Assembly: GCA_017562135.1 (NCBI GenBank)
Contig: QEYB01000911.1
Span: 62,001 to 126,000 of the forward strand
DNA from: Dipylidium caninum
Taxonomy: Eukaryota > Platyhelminthes > Cestoda > Cyclophyllidea > Dipylidiidae
Direction of reading: 5' to 3'
DNA length: 64,000 bases
Shown here: positions 25,147 through 40,100 of the stretch, one piece after another
Numbering within the stretch: position 1 is the first letter of the stretch
Layout: the number at the start of each line of letters is the position of its first letter
Program-made: the position numbers and the translations under genes
The notes under the pieces: model-generated
Databases searched by the model: none
Told to the model about the DNA's origin: nothing
The model's input: only the letters and a program-made list of their open reading frames with translations

Positions 25147-28100
25147 TAAGATTAGCACCTGCAAGGGTCGTCGCAAAGAAAGAAATGAGATTAGGAATCC
25201 TGTCTTCTACGCGGTGTTTGGCCATCGCCTTCCAGCAAGAATTTGCGTTCGCGGTGCGTGCTTTCAACATATACGATGTCTTTAAGTCCTTCCTTAATGT
25301 CAACGCTGCAAACACAACAAACCCTTATTTAAGTCAAGCACTAAAGAAATGTTTATTGCTGGGTCATATTGAACCATTCGTTATTCTCATTGGCGGAGAC
25401 GAAATGTCACTTCGCACATTGAAAAGCTGTTGGATGCGGGCTCAATTACAACCTCCTCCCGGATTTCGGATCGAATCAATAGGTAGGATTCAAACATTTT
25501 TATTCTCACCTTTTAAATGCATCCGCGGAACTATTTTACTATTTCATACATCTATTGCTGATTTTTTACGATTCGGGCTTATGCTTCCAAGGGGCGGTAG
25601 TAACTACATTCTTTTTTCCTTGTCACATATGAAATACATTTAGAACATCACTACTTTGATTAACTGTTGTGTCTTTTCAGCAATTTAGTCTCGTTGATTT
25701 CGCACGACATTTGATTTATGTTACGATGTTTGCTTTTTCTCGCGTCTGTAGGTCCATCAAGTTGGTTAACCAAGTTTTAGTCTAAAAACAACTGGAGCTG
25801 TAGAAGTTTTTCCCCCTTCACCATTTCTACGATAGCTATTTTGATTGGTGTGTGAGGTTATTTTAGGTTTTAGTCTGAGCAGCACTAATCACTCCTGTAA
25901 TTCACAGGCCATTGACTCCCTCACCCACATGCCCTCAGTGAGGTTTTTCACAAATTACAAGTTTCATCGCGAGAATTCGTTTTAAGCACATTACGACGAT
26001 TTTGGATTGCACCTTAAGGCTCTGTTCTTGTAACCTTGCGTATTTTCAACTTATGCATTGCACCGATTTTACCAACCGTCATTGCTCGGTCATTTATATC
26101 CACCAGTTTGTGTAGATTGAACTCAGAAGCCATCTTTAAAGTGGTCGGAATAAGAAGGAAAGCATTCTCTCATCTCACGGTCTGTGGGGAATCGGTGAAA
26201 ATGAGTGGGAAAGGAGAAGATTATTAAACATTTTTGAGCGTCTTTGCTCCATTTTTCAACCTGTGTAGAAATTGGTCAATTTTGTGTCTTTCCCGCTACA
26301 TTTCATTTTTCTCGGCATATACTTGCGGTTACCTTGGCAAGATCTTCGGATTAATCTTTTTGCATCGCCTTAATCGAATCATCCGCGGCGAATGCCCCGA
26401 GGTTTACCCTTGTGTCTCAAAGGGAATTTACTCTACCCTGTTTCGTAGTAATCCACGACCTGAACCACGTGTTTAGCAGTTGCATTCACTTGGAACGGAG
26501 TGTAAGATGCACGTGCACAGCGAGTTGCATGCCCGTATACTTCGTAGCTGCCCCGTCAGGAGTAGAGATGGGCACGTTTCCCCCCACCTCTAAGTCGGGT
26601 TTACCATACGTGAATCCTCCGTTCTGGGGTCATATGTACGGTTGGCAGGAGATGAAGTCGGTGATAAATGAGATGTCAAGGTGTGTGCGCATGCATCGTG
26701 GGCCTCTGCAACAGTAGTAATCGCTAGGGACAAGTAGACTAAGTTGAATTCACCGTTTGTGGACAATGTTGCTCATCCTCACAGAACCGAACCATTACAG
26801 TGTAAAAGACCACGGTAATAGGTGCAATTGGAATACTGAGATCTGTTGAAATGCCGCTTACTTAGAGCTAATATTCCTTTTTGGGTCGAATATGGGACTG
26901 CCGCCGCCTCCAAAGTGTCGGATCTATTAAACTCTCCCATACACACACACAGTTGAGTTGTCTGTTTGGCGTTTATGTGTGCACTAATGGCTTTGCTTAA
27001 ACGTCTCGCTTTAAACAGACATCATCCCTTTATTATCTATCAATTATGCTAAAATCCCTCCATTCTGCGCAGTTTGGGGCGGGGCAACCCGTACCCTCAG
27101 GACCTTGTAATCCATTCTAATATAACATTCTGAACACGAATTATCCCAGAGTTCGCATATACTACCAACGCAAGCGGGTGGAGACTTGTTTTCATCACCC
27201 ATATTCCATTAGCGACACTTTGTCTTTCCTCCGGCCCTCGTGCATCACGTTTATCCTCGCCCCTGCTCACCTATCGTTTGGCAGACATTCAACATTCGAA
27301 TGACTTTCGCTGGTCTAAGGCGCTCCATCGTCTTTGACACAGTTCAACTTTCACCTTCATTGACGCATACTTTTGTTTGGCAACTAAATGCGAATGATGC
27401 TATTGAAAGTGAACACACTTTTTTCTAACTTTTGGTGGTATTTCCTCACTATAACCGCGCGAGGCGGGAGTCGATACTGACAACTATCATCGTCGCAGGG
27501 GAAATAGAGGTGGGGATAAAGTGCCACGCACTGAAGGTAATTTTAAGGACCATCAAACTACCATTACTTTTTTGCCGGTGTACTTTGTCGATGAGAGATC
27601 AGCATGAGTTCCCTGATAAATGACTTTTGGCGTGTCCGCCACCTTCAAACTCTTATTTCCTTTATAACTTGTTATTGGGCGCATTATCGGATCCACTCGG
27701 TCAGAACAATCACACTTGGTCAACAGGCTTAAATGCTCGGCCTCAGCGCCATAACCAGGACCACTAATAACCTATTAGGATCGGTTTGTATATACGTATC
27801 GGTATCAATTCCATCTGCCTCCGAGGCACGGTAACCAGCTTCGCATGCTTATCAGCACGACACGGGCAAACTATGACCGCTTGACTGATACCTGGTCGCC
27901 GCGGGCTTTTCCCAGCTGCTCCGGTTTATCTCACTTTCTAGTGGCGCTGTCCTCCGCACCGTATCAGTGGTGCGGAGGTGTTTGGAGCGTATCTTGGAGC
28001 GAGGCCCCTTTGCGGTACGAAAAGGCGTAGGTCGACGTGACTTGACTGCTAATTACAGCATTCGTTGGGTTACTGTTCAAATGATTGACTAAACTTGCTC

Positions 28101-31100
28101 GATGCCTCCCAACAGTCTATCTTTAATAGAGTTTTTGTCTAACAGACCGGACCATTTCAACCACTAAGTGGTCAAAATATGTTGGCCTCACTTCAAAGCC
28201 CAAATTGTAAGAACCCCAGGCGCATGTAATACCGTAATCCGTAGTTCCATGGTCATTTGTCTTCATGGTAAGTTCGCTTAGGCCCAATGAACCCCGTACG
28301 TTTATTAGACTGGTCCACCAGGACACGTAATGCGGCGTGGAGTGCGCACGTCCGCCCGCCGCCTGCCTGCCTGCCGATCCCGCCTGGTCTGCCTGCCTCG
28401 TGATTTATACATTCGTGTGTGTCCGCTCGACGCTGCTTCAGTTGTTTTTTGCTCACCTCGATTCGGCTTCTCACGGCCATCCGCCTCGTAGTGCTAACGG
28501 GTCACACAGTCTGGAGGCGACGGTGGCCGAGGTCAAAAGCCACAGGCGGCGCGTCAATAGCCAGTCAGTGGCGTTCGTCGAATGACCGTCAACCCTAACA
28601 CCCTAAAATGACTCATCGCTTTGGCCAAGTGGTTGGCAGTTATGACGCTCGAACTCCTCTCGACACGCAGACATGCACTTGTACTCAGTCGTCCTGTCTG
28701 TGTGGACATTTCAACACTCGTCGGGGTTGGCGTTTTGGAGTTGGGGCCTTTGTTGTGCTGTCCCTGTCCTGAAGCCTAGCCACCAAGGCATGTTGGGACG
28801 TCGGTGGGGGGCGAGGGGAGTGGAGATGTCAGGACCCCTTTCCTATCTATTGTCCTTAAATTATGCTCTAACTGTCTCCTCCATTGGCGTTATTTTTAAC
28901 GGCAGGGTCGATTCAAGACTGCCATCTTCTTGAGCATTCCGTCTATGCCCTCCCGCACGGCGATAAAGGGCCATCGTCTAATTCGTTTCCACAGCCGCTT
29001 CAGTAGTTGCGCTCCTCCGCTGTCCTTAGAGCTTCGTCTTCCACTTTACAAAGGAGCAAGCTTTCCCCTCAGCTTGATTGTATCACCTTCCAATCGCCGC
29101 TCTTTTGTTGGTGCACACCCGAGGCAGTGGCAGTCGAGAGTCTTAGCGGCATTAGGGCGAGAAACGCCCAAATTTTCCTCCACCCAGGATGGTAATTAGG
29201 GTCGGAAAAAAGTTGTTTGTGTGTGTGTGTGTGTGTGCCTTTCAAAGTGACAATTTGATTCAAAACAGCAAAAAATATGTGTGTTTTTCATGTGAGGAGA
29301 GGAATATCCCTACGCCCTCCTTTCTTCATCCGAACCGCGGCCTGCCACTATCTCCCCCTCCTTTTTCCCACCACGCGCTCAGGACTCAGGCTGCCTTTAA
29401 ATTAACATCTTTAACCTTGAGAAAGTAGTAATGAACTTGACAATAAAATGGAAGGAAATTGACGTTGGCACAACCCCACCGCCTTTTACTCCCTCGATTC
29501 AGGCGGCCAAAGCACTCGAAGACAACTTATTGAGTCGATTCTCTGTCCTTGATCCCCTTCCCACAGATCGGCTGCATTCTTCCCTTATATTTGCCTTTCC
29601 ATCGATCCTAGCAGCAAATAGTTGGTACAATTCCCTCAGCGACCTTGCGATCCCCTCGACATATGGCCAACCCCGCCCTCCACTCCGCCCCGCCTCACCG
29701 ACTCCAGAGCGTGGGCAACGCGTTGAGGGGTGTGTGTGTGCGTGTGGTGTGACACCACCGAGCTGGCTCGAAGTGACCAACCTGCGCTGGCCACTTCCCC
29801 CAGCGGACAGGGTCGGGACTTCTGCCTCCTCCACCTATGCGTAGGCATTAATAATGCATGCGTGACGCTGCACACATGCATTTAGTAAGGCATATCTGCG
29901 GCCCGTCGCTCGGACCATCCGCGTATCGGACGAGTGGGACGCAGATGGAGAGCATTAGGTCGTACTTTAACCCCCGTGCCAACGAGCACCGACCACCTAT
30001 TGGGACGGCTTCGCTCCTTCTTCTTCATCTAAAGCTAAAAATGAGTGAAGCAACAACACGTAAAACCTCTGAAAGGGTTTCGTTTTCCCTTCACTGTTGT
30101 GTACACATTGTCTACCAAGTGACTTCATCAGGTTTCGTCGCAAGTCCCCTTAGTGTCAACTAACTTCACGTTACATATTTGAAGAGTCGCATTACATGGG
30201 CTGATTTGCATCAGGCGTGTTTGTCACTACTGCAACGCAGAGTGTGGAGCAGCAGTCCTCCCCTCCCGTCCAAGAGAAATGTGTTTGTGCGCGTCGAGAT
30301 GGCTCCTCCTGATGGGAAGCTGAGTGCTCGCCTCTGAATGGCTGCTGCTAAGTGAATCTTTGACCGTTCAGGGTATGTGTCAGTTGATAACACTTCCTGT
30401 CACTGAATTATTTGTTGGATGACTTCTTTCAACCTCCTTTCATCGCTCACTCTGCTGTCATTCTCCAGGGGAAATGTGGACTGTGTTAGATGTATGAGCC
30501 GTGGGGAGAATGTGCCCCTCCTTTTGCTCAGACAGTCAATGGAGTTGGATTTGAGCCAACTTTTGAGGCTCGGCTTTTTTGTAATACTGCATTTTGTTCT
30601 AAGATCATAGTCTCGTCAGCGTCAAGTCTGTCATTTGGAGATTTTACTTCTACCTCCATTGTAGCCGAAATTAATCATCCCAAAAGCCCTTGAACGTCAA
30701 CCGCATTTGTGACAAATGCTGACTCTGGCGCTAGTTCCGCAAAAGGGTAGGTTGGAGTATGCGATGGAGCGAAGTGTCTGAGTCCAGACGCAAAGCGTCC
30801 CAAGGCTTGGCGGCCTTGAGGGAGGAGAATGCTGGTGTCGGGCGTCCTTCAAATTGGTTGTGTCAATGCAGGGGCTAAGTAATTCGGCGTTAGGGGAGTA
30901 GTCATGTCGTCAGAGGAGACGATGAAAATTGCTCTGCATGCGACGTTGCCGTAGATAATTACAAATGCACACGCTGTGCTCTCCACGTGCTCATTAATCA
31001 ACATGCCAACAGAATATGTGTGGGATTCACCCCGCTGTCCGTACTCGCCTCCTCAGTGGTGATGTCTGCGCCACACTACCGGACAATTAATGAGCGTGCG

Positions 31101-34100
31101 AAGCATCCGCCTATTTGCCCTGGCTATGGTTAGCTCTTCTTATCACGAGACTACGGCCATGATGTCTGCAAGAACCCGGCTGAACGGCTGAACTGACGCA
31201 CAGTCGTTGCGTTTAGATGGGCAGGAGCCACAGAAACCGGCGAATCATAGACATTGTTTCCAAGTTCACTAGTCCTAGTCTCTAGGAGTGGAACAGAGCA
31301 CAACTATCTCAAACCGAGGAGTGTTGGTCGTGTCCCATTACTTTACGCATGACTTATTTGGGCACTGATATTGCAATCGTCTTAACAGGAAGGACAAACA
31401 GCGAATGTGCTCATTACGTTCTAGTTTATTTGGCCGGGGAATAATTTTCCACACCATGTCGGATATCTCCCCAAAATTCTCCTACTCCGCGAGCCATAAT
31501 GCCATCGTTTAAGTTGCATTTCGCGTTAGAAATCGAGGATACGATTGGAGGTGTAGAGAGACCAACCTTATGGATACAAACGCGTTTGCCAATGTCCTCG
31601 TGACACGCCGCAACACCTGACGACCTCAGTTCAAGGCCTCTCCTTCTCGACCTCCAGCCTCTCTGTCTGCTTGCGTGTGTGTGTGTGTGTGTTGAAGTAC
31701 ACCCCGAGATGTGAAGGGCACAAGTCCTCATCCGTCCGTGCCGTGTCGTTGTGACCGCATTCAGGTCACACCGTAAAAACCCTGTGCCAAAACTGCAACT
31801 CAGGACGGGTATGAAGCTCCCTCCTCGACACTCCATGGTGGACGGCTTAGCGATTGGGCAAATTACGGCTACTCTCAGTTTCGGCACCCGAGATTTGGCC
31901 AGTTTTGATGAGGCAGTGGAGTCCGACGCACCACAATTCGCCGTAATGTGAAGGGGCTCATGAGTTTTTCTTTAATTTGTCGTCATTTGCCCCACATTTG
32001 GCTCGTTTTGTTGGACGACTGGGTGGGAATTTACGGAATTTGTCGTACCGACAGGATGTGGCTAATTCTGGTCATTCTTGTCAATATTCGTCACCTTAGC
32101 CTCATTTGTCCCCATTTCTCACAAAATCCTTCCGCAATTCCGTACCCTAACAGGCTCTTCTGGTGCCGAGCTCCGAGGTTTTCGACTTTACCACCAGCTT
32201 TTTAACGCCCCTGAGTTATGGCTCACGCGCTCTCTTTTTGGGACTCCTCAGACGAGTTTTCTACACTCACAACACCGATTTCCACATGCCTCCGCATTGG
32301 CCAACTCAACGGTGCATCCATTCGACTTCTCCCGTGTCCCCATTGAGCACCGCGGGGATGCTTTTCACTCACTCGCCTCCCTCCACTCCGACTGATTCGG
32401 CGCATGTTCTTTGCCCGGCATTTAACACAGTCCCGGGCCCTCTGAGTTATAAACTACATGTTCTCCTTTTCGAAGGGCCGGTTTCCCACTGGAAAATCTA
32501 GACACGCCTTTTCTGACATCACAAAACAGGCCTTTCTTTGTGCGTGTGTTGACAGGGAGAGTTTGAAGTTTGCAACGAGGGTGTGGTACTTCCTGGCTAG
32601 GGAGGCAGGCGCCGGGATGTAGACTTGGAAGAAACGCAACTAAGGGAAGCATTTATGCGGAGCCTCCCAGTTTGTTGAATTTCGAGGGGAGTTGGGGGCT
32701 GTCACGTTGAAACCTTCGAAAGTGGCTATGACAAATGGAGGGGATTTTGCTCTTTGAAGGTGCGAAAAATAAGTCTTCCCTGTTATCTCACCCCTCTCCT
32801 CCGCCCCATCGTCCACCGCCTCCCCTGCCTTCTGTGTTGGTAAATTCAACTACGGGCAGAGGCGGGTTCCTTTCAACTCTTTTTCAGGCCTTTGCAAATA
32901 TCCAGGCAAATTATTTAAGCAAATCGACAGCTCGAACGCTAGCCTAACACCAATTTTGCCATCGAGAGCCCGCATTGCTGGGCGCGTGCTGGAAACATGC
33001 CTTTCCCAGATTGTGGTGGTACCACGGTTTGAGAGTATTTTTGGTAGGTGTGTGTTTACACATCCGCAATCGCCTTTCTCCCTTTGAAATATGCGGCACT
33101 TTGCCAAATGGACCAGCAACTTAATTGTCTCATTTCTGTTGCGGTATTTCAACATTCCCGAGAGTGGGGCGAAGAGGCGGCTTGTAAAGGAGGGGAGGGA
33201 CGCAAAGCAACTTCGCTCTCGGTTGTGGAAACATTGTGTCTTCAACAGAGTGAACTTTTACGACTGTTCTTGGCTTCGCTTTGCATCCACTTGCTCCCTG
33301 GGCCAACAAGAGGAATGCGTTCTAGGTGCTCGTTCATCGTCAAATCAACTCCACAACATAGGCCTTTTGGTTTTCTCTGAAGTCCCATATCGCCATCCTC
33401 ATTCCCCATGGAATGATCTGAGGTGTCGGAAACTTTTTTCTGCCTGTTTGGGCTCTCTGTCTCTCCTCCTTTCCACCACGAAAACGACGGTGATGACGAT
33501 GAATGTTGTGCCTCGCCAACTGTTTGCTCCGTGTCAAACGTGGCAGTTTGTGACCGGACCAGAGGTGCGCACCTAGACGGTGGTGGATACACCGTCCGTT
33601 CGTCCGTCCGATATCACTTTTATAACTCGGACCATCGTTTGGAGAAGCTTTATTAGTCCTTCGCCTACATATTTATTTCCTCATGCGATGAACTTTATTT
33701 CACTGTCTATCATCCTTCGCCCATTTAACTAACAAAATTAGGCACTCAGAAGGGCGTGAGACGAGAGGGTAAGCCTTAACAGCAGCAAAAATGAATGCTC
33801 TCATGAAGCGCCAGTTTGAATGTGTGGCACATGTCATCTAGCTTAATTAAACACCACAACCACCTATTTAGGCGACGCGGGAGGCCTGATTTTGAACAGC
33901 GTTCCGCAGTACGCCTCAATGCGACTGGAGGAGGTGATCTTCCAGGTCATCTGTCAGGTCAGCATGCTGGAACCGACATGCTCCGAATCGCGTCTCTACG
34001 GCCACCTCGCCAACATCTACGCCGAAATGCAGTCCCATCTACCTCCGCGACAGTCAGTCTACGCTGCCATCTCCTCCCTCATCAAGTCGGGCCTCATTTA

Positions 34101-37100
34101 CTACTGCGGTGCGTTTTGGTCGTCACTCCCCCTTAACAACCAATTATTCCCCACGAGTCTATCGCCATTCCGGTCTCCGGTGGGCTTGGGTTGATGGCCT
34201 CTTTAGATACTAGGGCTCTACCAGCCGTGGCATGGTGACGTTAGGGGTCCTTCTACTCTTTACTGTCCATCTGCTTGTCGATTCTCAGATTTTCAATCAC
34301 AGTGACAAATTGCAAATATTTTCCCATAACCTTTTTTTCTCTCGATTTACCTAACTTCAATGGCAAAGTTCCTTCCCTGTCTTTGGTCGTGGTAAACCGC
34401 TTTCTTACAAATGTGCCCCATTTATGCTGGTGACCTAATCAACTAACCTGTATTCTGAAACGACGAAATCGTGGAATGTCTTCCACTTCTGTCCATGGCA
34501 TTCCTTCTGTCTCACCTCACGTGTAGAGGCCGGAGTTGGAGTAGTTTTGGTGGTATTTCCAGTCCCCACTTTTGTGTGTTGCCTAATTCTATCAGGGTTA
34601 AGTTTCGTCTCAACATGCCAGTCATTCTGGTGCTTCAACAAAGAGGACATCGCTTCCTCTGCGACGCCGTTTACGCTCTCCCACAGGTTTTAAAGCATAA
34701 ATGCTACTAGGACTTTCAAAAAGGTTCAATCAGGGTTTTCCAATGTCCTTTCCCCTCAATGTCTTGGAGCTTGGCATCAACGACTTGAGCGGAGGAGGAC
34801 CGACTTCTACTTGAGGTAGCATGTTTCAACCAATGGCCTCTGACACGCTTCTGCTCTAGGGTTGCTCTACGATCTCGGTCGTCAGCGCTCTTGGCCCTGC
34901 TCCGAATGTAACCTCTGAAGTCAGCTTTTGAGCTTACAAGTAACAAGTTACAAGTAATGATTCTTTTTATAATCGACCAAAATGCCCTCCCCGTGGTGGA
35001 CGGACTTCTCGAACCCCCAGCATTCCGTCTTGTTACACAAGAGAGTAAAAACAAGAGTATTTTGTTACAACCAACATACACACCCAAACCGTTCCAGTAG
35101 AGGGTGGGATGCATCAGTTCCATGAATAGGATGGCTTTTGTTTGCCTATGGATTAAGCCACGCTCCGGACACATTTGTTCAAGCTCGCTGGGCCAAGATG
35201 CGTTGCCACGCAGGCTGCCACGATCATATCGGGGATCGCAGAGTGAGAGAGAGAGAGAGAGCAAGAAAGGAGTGTGTGGACACATCGGTTATGTGTAAAC
35301 ACGAGCGCATTGGTTACGCCTCGGTGAATCGAATGGGCGAGATTTGTGCGTCCCACTTACCCGACAGTTTGCTTCACCGTTATTCCCCCTCACCGTCTAT
35401 GGGAATGTCCGGCGCCGTGGCGACGGAGAGGCGAGAGGACAGGTGGAAGACAATTACTTGAAAAATTAATGAAGGTGATGCCCAAACTAGTTGTACTTCT
35501 TAAGTTTTTTAGCCTTCACAACTCCCCGTTCACCCTGTCAACGCGTAAGCCGTCGGTGGCTTTGCGATGTTTACTGATTAGGAAGACAGTCTGTGGTGAT
35601 TTTCGTGTGCTGCAGTCAAGTTCGCACCGTTGGCTCGGACTACGACTTTGTTGGTGTGGGTTGAGTGGACTCAGGTAGCATTCGCCACTAGGTACACTAT
35701 ACTCTCAACTTACTCGCGGTGAGGCTTATTTACCATGGTTAAACATATCGTATTCTGAAGTAGTGAGGTTTATTTTAAAGATGTTGACAAAGATAAGGAT
35801 GGACTGCCAATCGGGTGGGACGGGAGAGGGGACGAAGGCCGCCCGCCCCGCTCCGCTCCCCCTCAGTCATCGCGGCTGGGGAGAAAGAGAAGGAGAGACG
35901 GCATCGTCTGAATCCATGCCACAGTATAGTCTAAGAGGGTAATAATTTGGTAATTTTACACGGAATAAATGCTGCTTTGTCTTGAAAAAAAGAAATGGTG
36001 GATCCTTAACCTCAGAGGTGCAGGCTAAAAATAGGGTGAGAAATGTTGGCAGAAGAAAGGGCCCACAACCCCCAGTCCGGGAGCACCGAGATGAAAGTCG
36101 GAGGAGGCAGAGAAGGAGGCGGTCCACTGATACTTTTTCGCTAAAGCCAAAGTAGAGACGCTTTCGAAATGTCACGGTGGATGCAAACACACCCACTTAA
36201 AATCTATGCTTTGGGTCCGACCAGTCAATGTGACAGTTTTATTCGCAGGGCAGTTCTGCTTTCATGAAAAAAGCGGCCACCTTTTTTGTAAGCAACCAAG
36301 TGACAGAAGGATGTGGGAGGAGGATAAAATAAACAATCCTTCGGTCACGATAGATTGATATGGAAGGAGTGCGAAATTGTCCGTGGGCCCTTTTCGCACA
36401 CTCTTTTGTCCAGCACCACTTCAAACACTGCCACACTTGGAGGAAACTTTCCCTCAGCTCCACTGACGATATCCCTAAGTGCCTATCATTTCTTCGAAAT
36501 GATGCGACAAGTTAGGAAAATTCTCATAATGAATTTGGTGAATGTCATGAAAAAGTCTCATATCAGGCGAGCGACGCAGGGAATGTTTACGCTCCCCCAA
36601 CGCCGAGGAGAGTAGGTTGTCAGATCGCAGTCTCCTTTAGTTGATTTGGAGAAGAAGCACGCCCATGTGTGGATTCCTTCCGGTCCGCCTTTCTCCTCTC
36701 ACATAGAATGTGAGGCCTTCAAGATATCACCAGTTCAACTTTATTCTCCTCTTATGATCTTAGCGCCAAATTAATTTGCCTAATACATTCTGTGCTGGGT
36801 ATAAATCAGCCCGGTCTGTTGGCGAGGCAACAAAGACGTCTCAGCGCTTTTCGAGAATAAAATAACTGTCGTGCCCACGTTTAGTTCAAGTTTAAAAAAG
36901 ACAAAATGCGGCAAGTATGGACTTCAAAACTGCCCTTAAGCTGGCCGTTCGTCCGTCCGGCCGTCGGTCCGCCCTCCCTCGTGTGCCACCGCGAGGCCTG
37001 CGCGCGGCGGGACGGCGGAGCAGCGTGGCGTCGGGGGGACGATGGGGCGGTAAGAAGTTGGTCATTTTTTCTTCCCTCCAGCTGCTAATGCCACGGTCAG

Positions 37101-40100
37101 TGGTTACCTCAATCAAGTATTATTGCGGGAGGGGTAATGTGAATGCTGGTTTTATTAATGATGGGAAGTTTCTCAGTGGGTAGGAAGTAGTGCTTCCGCC
37201 TGCATGACTAGTCAAGTTGGCTTCGTTAGTTGACCACATTGAGGCGAAATGATGATGCGACAACGCAAAACACCAACTTCAGTCAGGGCGGGGGCGTCGG
37301 ATCCGTGCTTGTTGTGATGGCTCTTCCACGCGGGGCCAGTGCAGTGGACTGAGCCCGCCGGCGGAGTGGACTCGTATGCCGCGGGTTTACTATCACCTTC
37401 TTTCACCCGACGCGTTGATAAGGTCGTAGCGAGTGTCTTAACTCGGATTTTAGGGGGTACCTGAGGTGGTCTGGTCTTTTCTGGGTGAAAGTTGTACCAT
37501 GTCAATTGGATAAGACAACCCTTAGAACATCATCCCCTTCGGTTGGCAATCCGGACGGGCATTTTTGTGAATGGTGGCTTGCTCTTACATGATCACTGTC
37601 CCCAGATTGCCCTGAGCTGTTCATTAAGTCGCGGCAACTTACAACAGCCACATCAACTTCTTTAGCAGCCTTAATTATGTAAAACAACGTCCTCATCTTC
37701 GTTCGAACGTTTTTATCTCGAAAAGGTCTAGCGCTTGAGAAAAGACTTCTTTTCCTTTCCCTGCACCCAAATGCACTCTGTGGCAAAACAAATTGTCTCT
37801 CTTTTGAAGGGATTTTTTGTTACACTGCTCAGGTCAATTTCACAACGTACGTCAAAAATAATCCTAAACTTAGAAGGTGGACGGAGAAACGGGACACAGT
37901 ATCCTCACCGATTCTGCTTACCTTTCTGTCGACAGTAGGAAGCAAAGTTTCATGAGAAAACACCCAGTAAACTATTTCTCGCATTTTAATTTATCTGCTC
38001 GGGGAAATACATGCGCCCTCCCCTATACAGTTTCAATTACTGTCCTTCGACGACCAGTTGCCATGGTGAGTAAGTAATGACCGCCTATGTCGGTCTCAAT
38101 TGAATGGTAGATGGCGCATTCTCCATCGCTCAACCAAATTGGCTTAGCTCCAGACCCTTATACACACAAGAAATCCCTCGTTTGATGGTCTTAAATCAAG
38201 CGAAGCGATTTCCGTCCCCCACTGACGACGGACAGAAAGATAGACCACCTCGAGTCCGTCTGTTAGGTGAGCTGCTGACTGCCACTTTGATCAGCGCACC
38301 TCCTCGCCCTCGACTGACAGACGAGGCAACTTCGTGGTCAGCTGTGGGAAAGAGGAAATGTACTGCAAAACCCCGATGGTCGTTCAATCGGTCCGTCCAG
38401 AGCCTTCGCAGCCCCTGACTGGCCTGATGCATTTTCTCCCCTAACACTTCCCTCTAAGGTAACCTCGTCAAAGCTATTTTGAGACGAAATAGTTTTCTGC
38501 TGTATACCACAATTGAAGGTAGCCCGCTAAATGTGGTCCAACCTGTCGAGTTCACCACTTGCTATCCCGGAACCGAAATGAAATTGAAATGCACCACAGT
38601 ATCCAGTTGATGGAGAGCTAAGCCTGCAAATTCGCCACACCGAGTGGATTGGTTTGATTGCAGAAGTGAATGTCCTCTTCATCTAATTCCTAGATTCGTC
38701 CGAGGTCGACTTCTTGCCTATAGAAATGCATCCACTTGAGGGGTTGAAGAAGGAAAAGGTGTACTACCTCATCCGGGGGAGAAAAGCGAGTGGCCTGTCT
38801 GGCTGCACATTTCGAGTAGGGGGAAATTCACACTGCTAAATGGCGACATTTGTTCGTGGAATATCTCGTCGTACTTCAAACGCACTATCATTAGTCTGAT
38901 TGCCATAAATATCCCCTAACTTCACCCAACGCCTCGACATTATCATTTGACGTCCCCAAGTGCGTAATATTTTTAAGCTCGTAGAAATCGAGAACTTGGA
39001 AAGCACTGACTTTTGGTAGCGTCTCAGTTACGAGACAGGAACTGGTGCAGAGCCTTTCTTTTATTACCTCGAAAATTCAGCTGTAATACAACAGGCCTCT
39101 CCATTGTTTCCTATTATGGCTTGCACTTGGGCAGGTTAGGAAATTATTCCCCGGTTAATGAAATCTGCCAGTGAATTTTATATTGCCCTGGGACAACAGT
39201 TGGTTGTGCGGTGTGGGGAGAGAACCCTTTTCGCCTACGCTCCAGCATTCTGTGAATACTTGGCGCATAAAATTTGCCTCCTTTTCAAGTTATTCTCAAG
39301 TATGCGAGTCAGAAAATGGTGTGTACGTCTGTGTGTGTGTTTGTGTGATTTTCTTCTGGTTGTTTGCACAGCTCCGGCTTTTATGCCTAAAGGCACTGTC
39401 CTTGGTATTCGCCCCATTTATTGGCCTTTTATTAGCCCTCCGTTAACCGGTAAATCCCCTCTCGAAACAACTGAAAAGGGAAGGAGGCGTTGCACTCGAC
39501 AATTTGGTTGTTCGCCTTAGGAGGCGCGTCCTCCTCATGCCTCGCCAAGCCCACACTAACCCACTTTTCTAGTCTATTCCCGCTTGATTCGACAGTGCGC
39601 TGCCCCCTTTCCCAGCCCCCTCTTTGCTAAGTGGTGCATTTCTAAGGGCTTCTTTTTCTCTCCAAGAAATACACGATTCACATCTCTCCCGCATCCTAAA
39701 TCACATAGGTAGGGCTTTTAGGCAACCCTCCGTGTGTATTTGGCTGAGTCCCTAATCACCACGGCGGTGGAAAATGGCGTTGGATGTTTAGACCCCCTTC
39801 TTTTCTTGCTAGTTAACGTCAATTTTTTTTCTTTTTTATACCCTATGAAATGGTAAGAGTCTGATCCCGTGCCTCGTGTGTGTGTGCGTTTGACTAATTT
39901 TGACAAAACGATTTTTTGCCCTTTTGTGGACGACGCACCAGCCCCACTGGTGGCGGTGGTGGTGGTGCGCACCCCTCGGAATGGAGGTAATGCAGCAGCC
40001 CCACTGTATGCCTCTCCCGCGCGTGTGTATGTGTGTGTGTGTGCGTCTGTTTAGGTGCCCAACGGTCGGTACCGTGCCTCTGCGCCGTGCTCCGTTGTCC

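Larger units (their letters stand above)
25483..33871 (+). other. STOX: STOX intron 1 (8.4 kb)
   Basis: It runs from donor GTAGGA to acceptor TTTAG and the exons on each side join as S-I-G-D in phase 1. Open frames up to 153 codons occur on both strands but show no family motif, so none is called. It contains TG and GCCT simple repeats. I see no nested gene or transposon protein. Confidence 0.7.

Noticed and set aside
28361..28405. CRISPR-like or structured repeat
   Set aside because: Only a short GCCT simple repeat without spacers, in a eukaryotic intron.
29431..29844. 137-codon plus-strand frame inside STOX intron 1
   Set aside because: It is proline-rich because of local CCN composition, includes translated GT repeat, and shows no domain.
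34716..35285. 189-codon minus-strand frame inside STOX intron 2
   Set aside because: Part of it is translated GA microsatellite (alternating S/L), and it lies antisense in an intron with no family resemblance.
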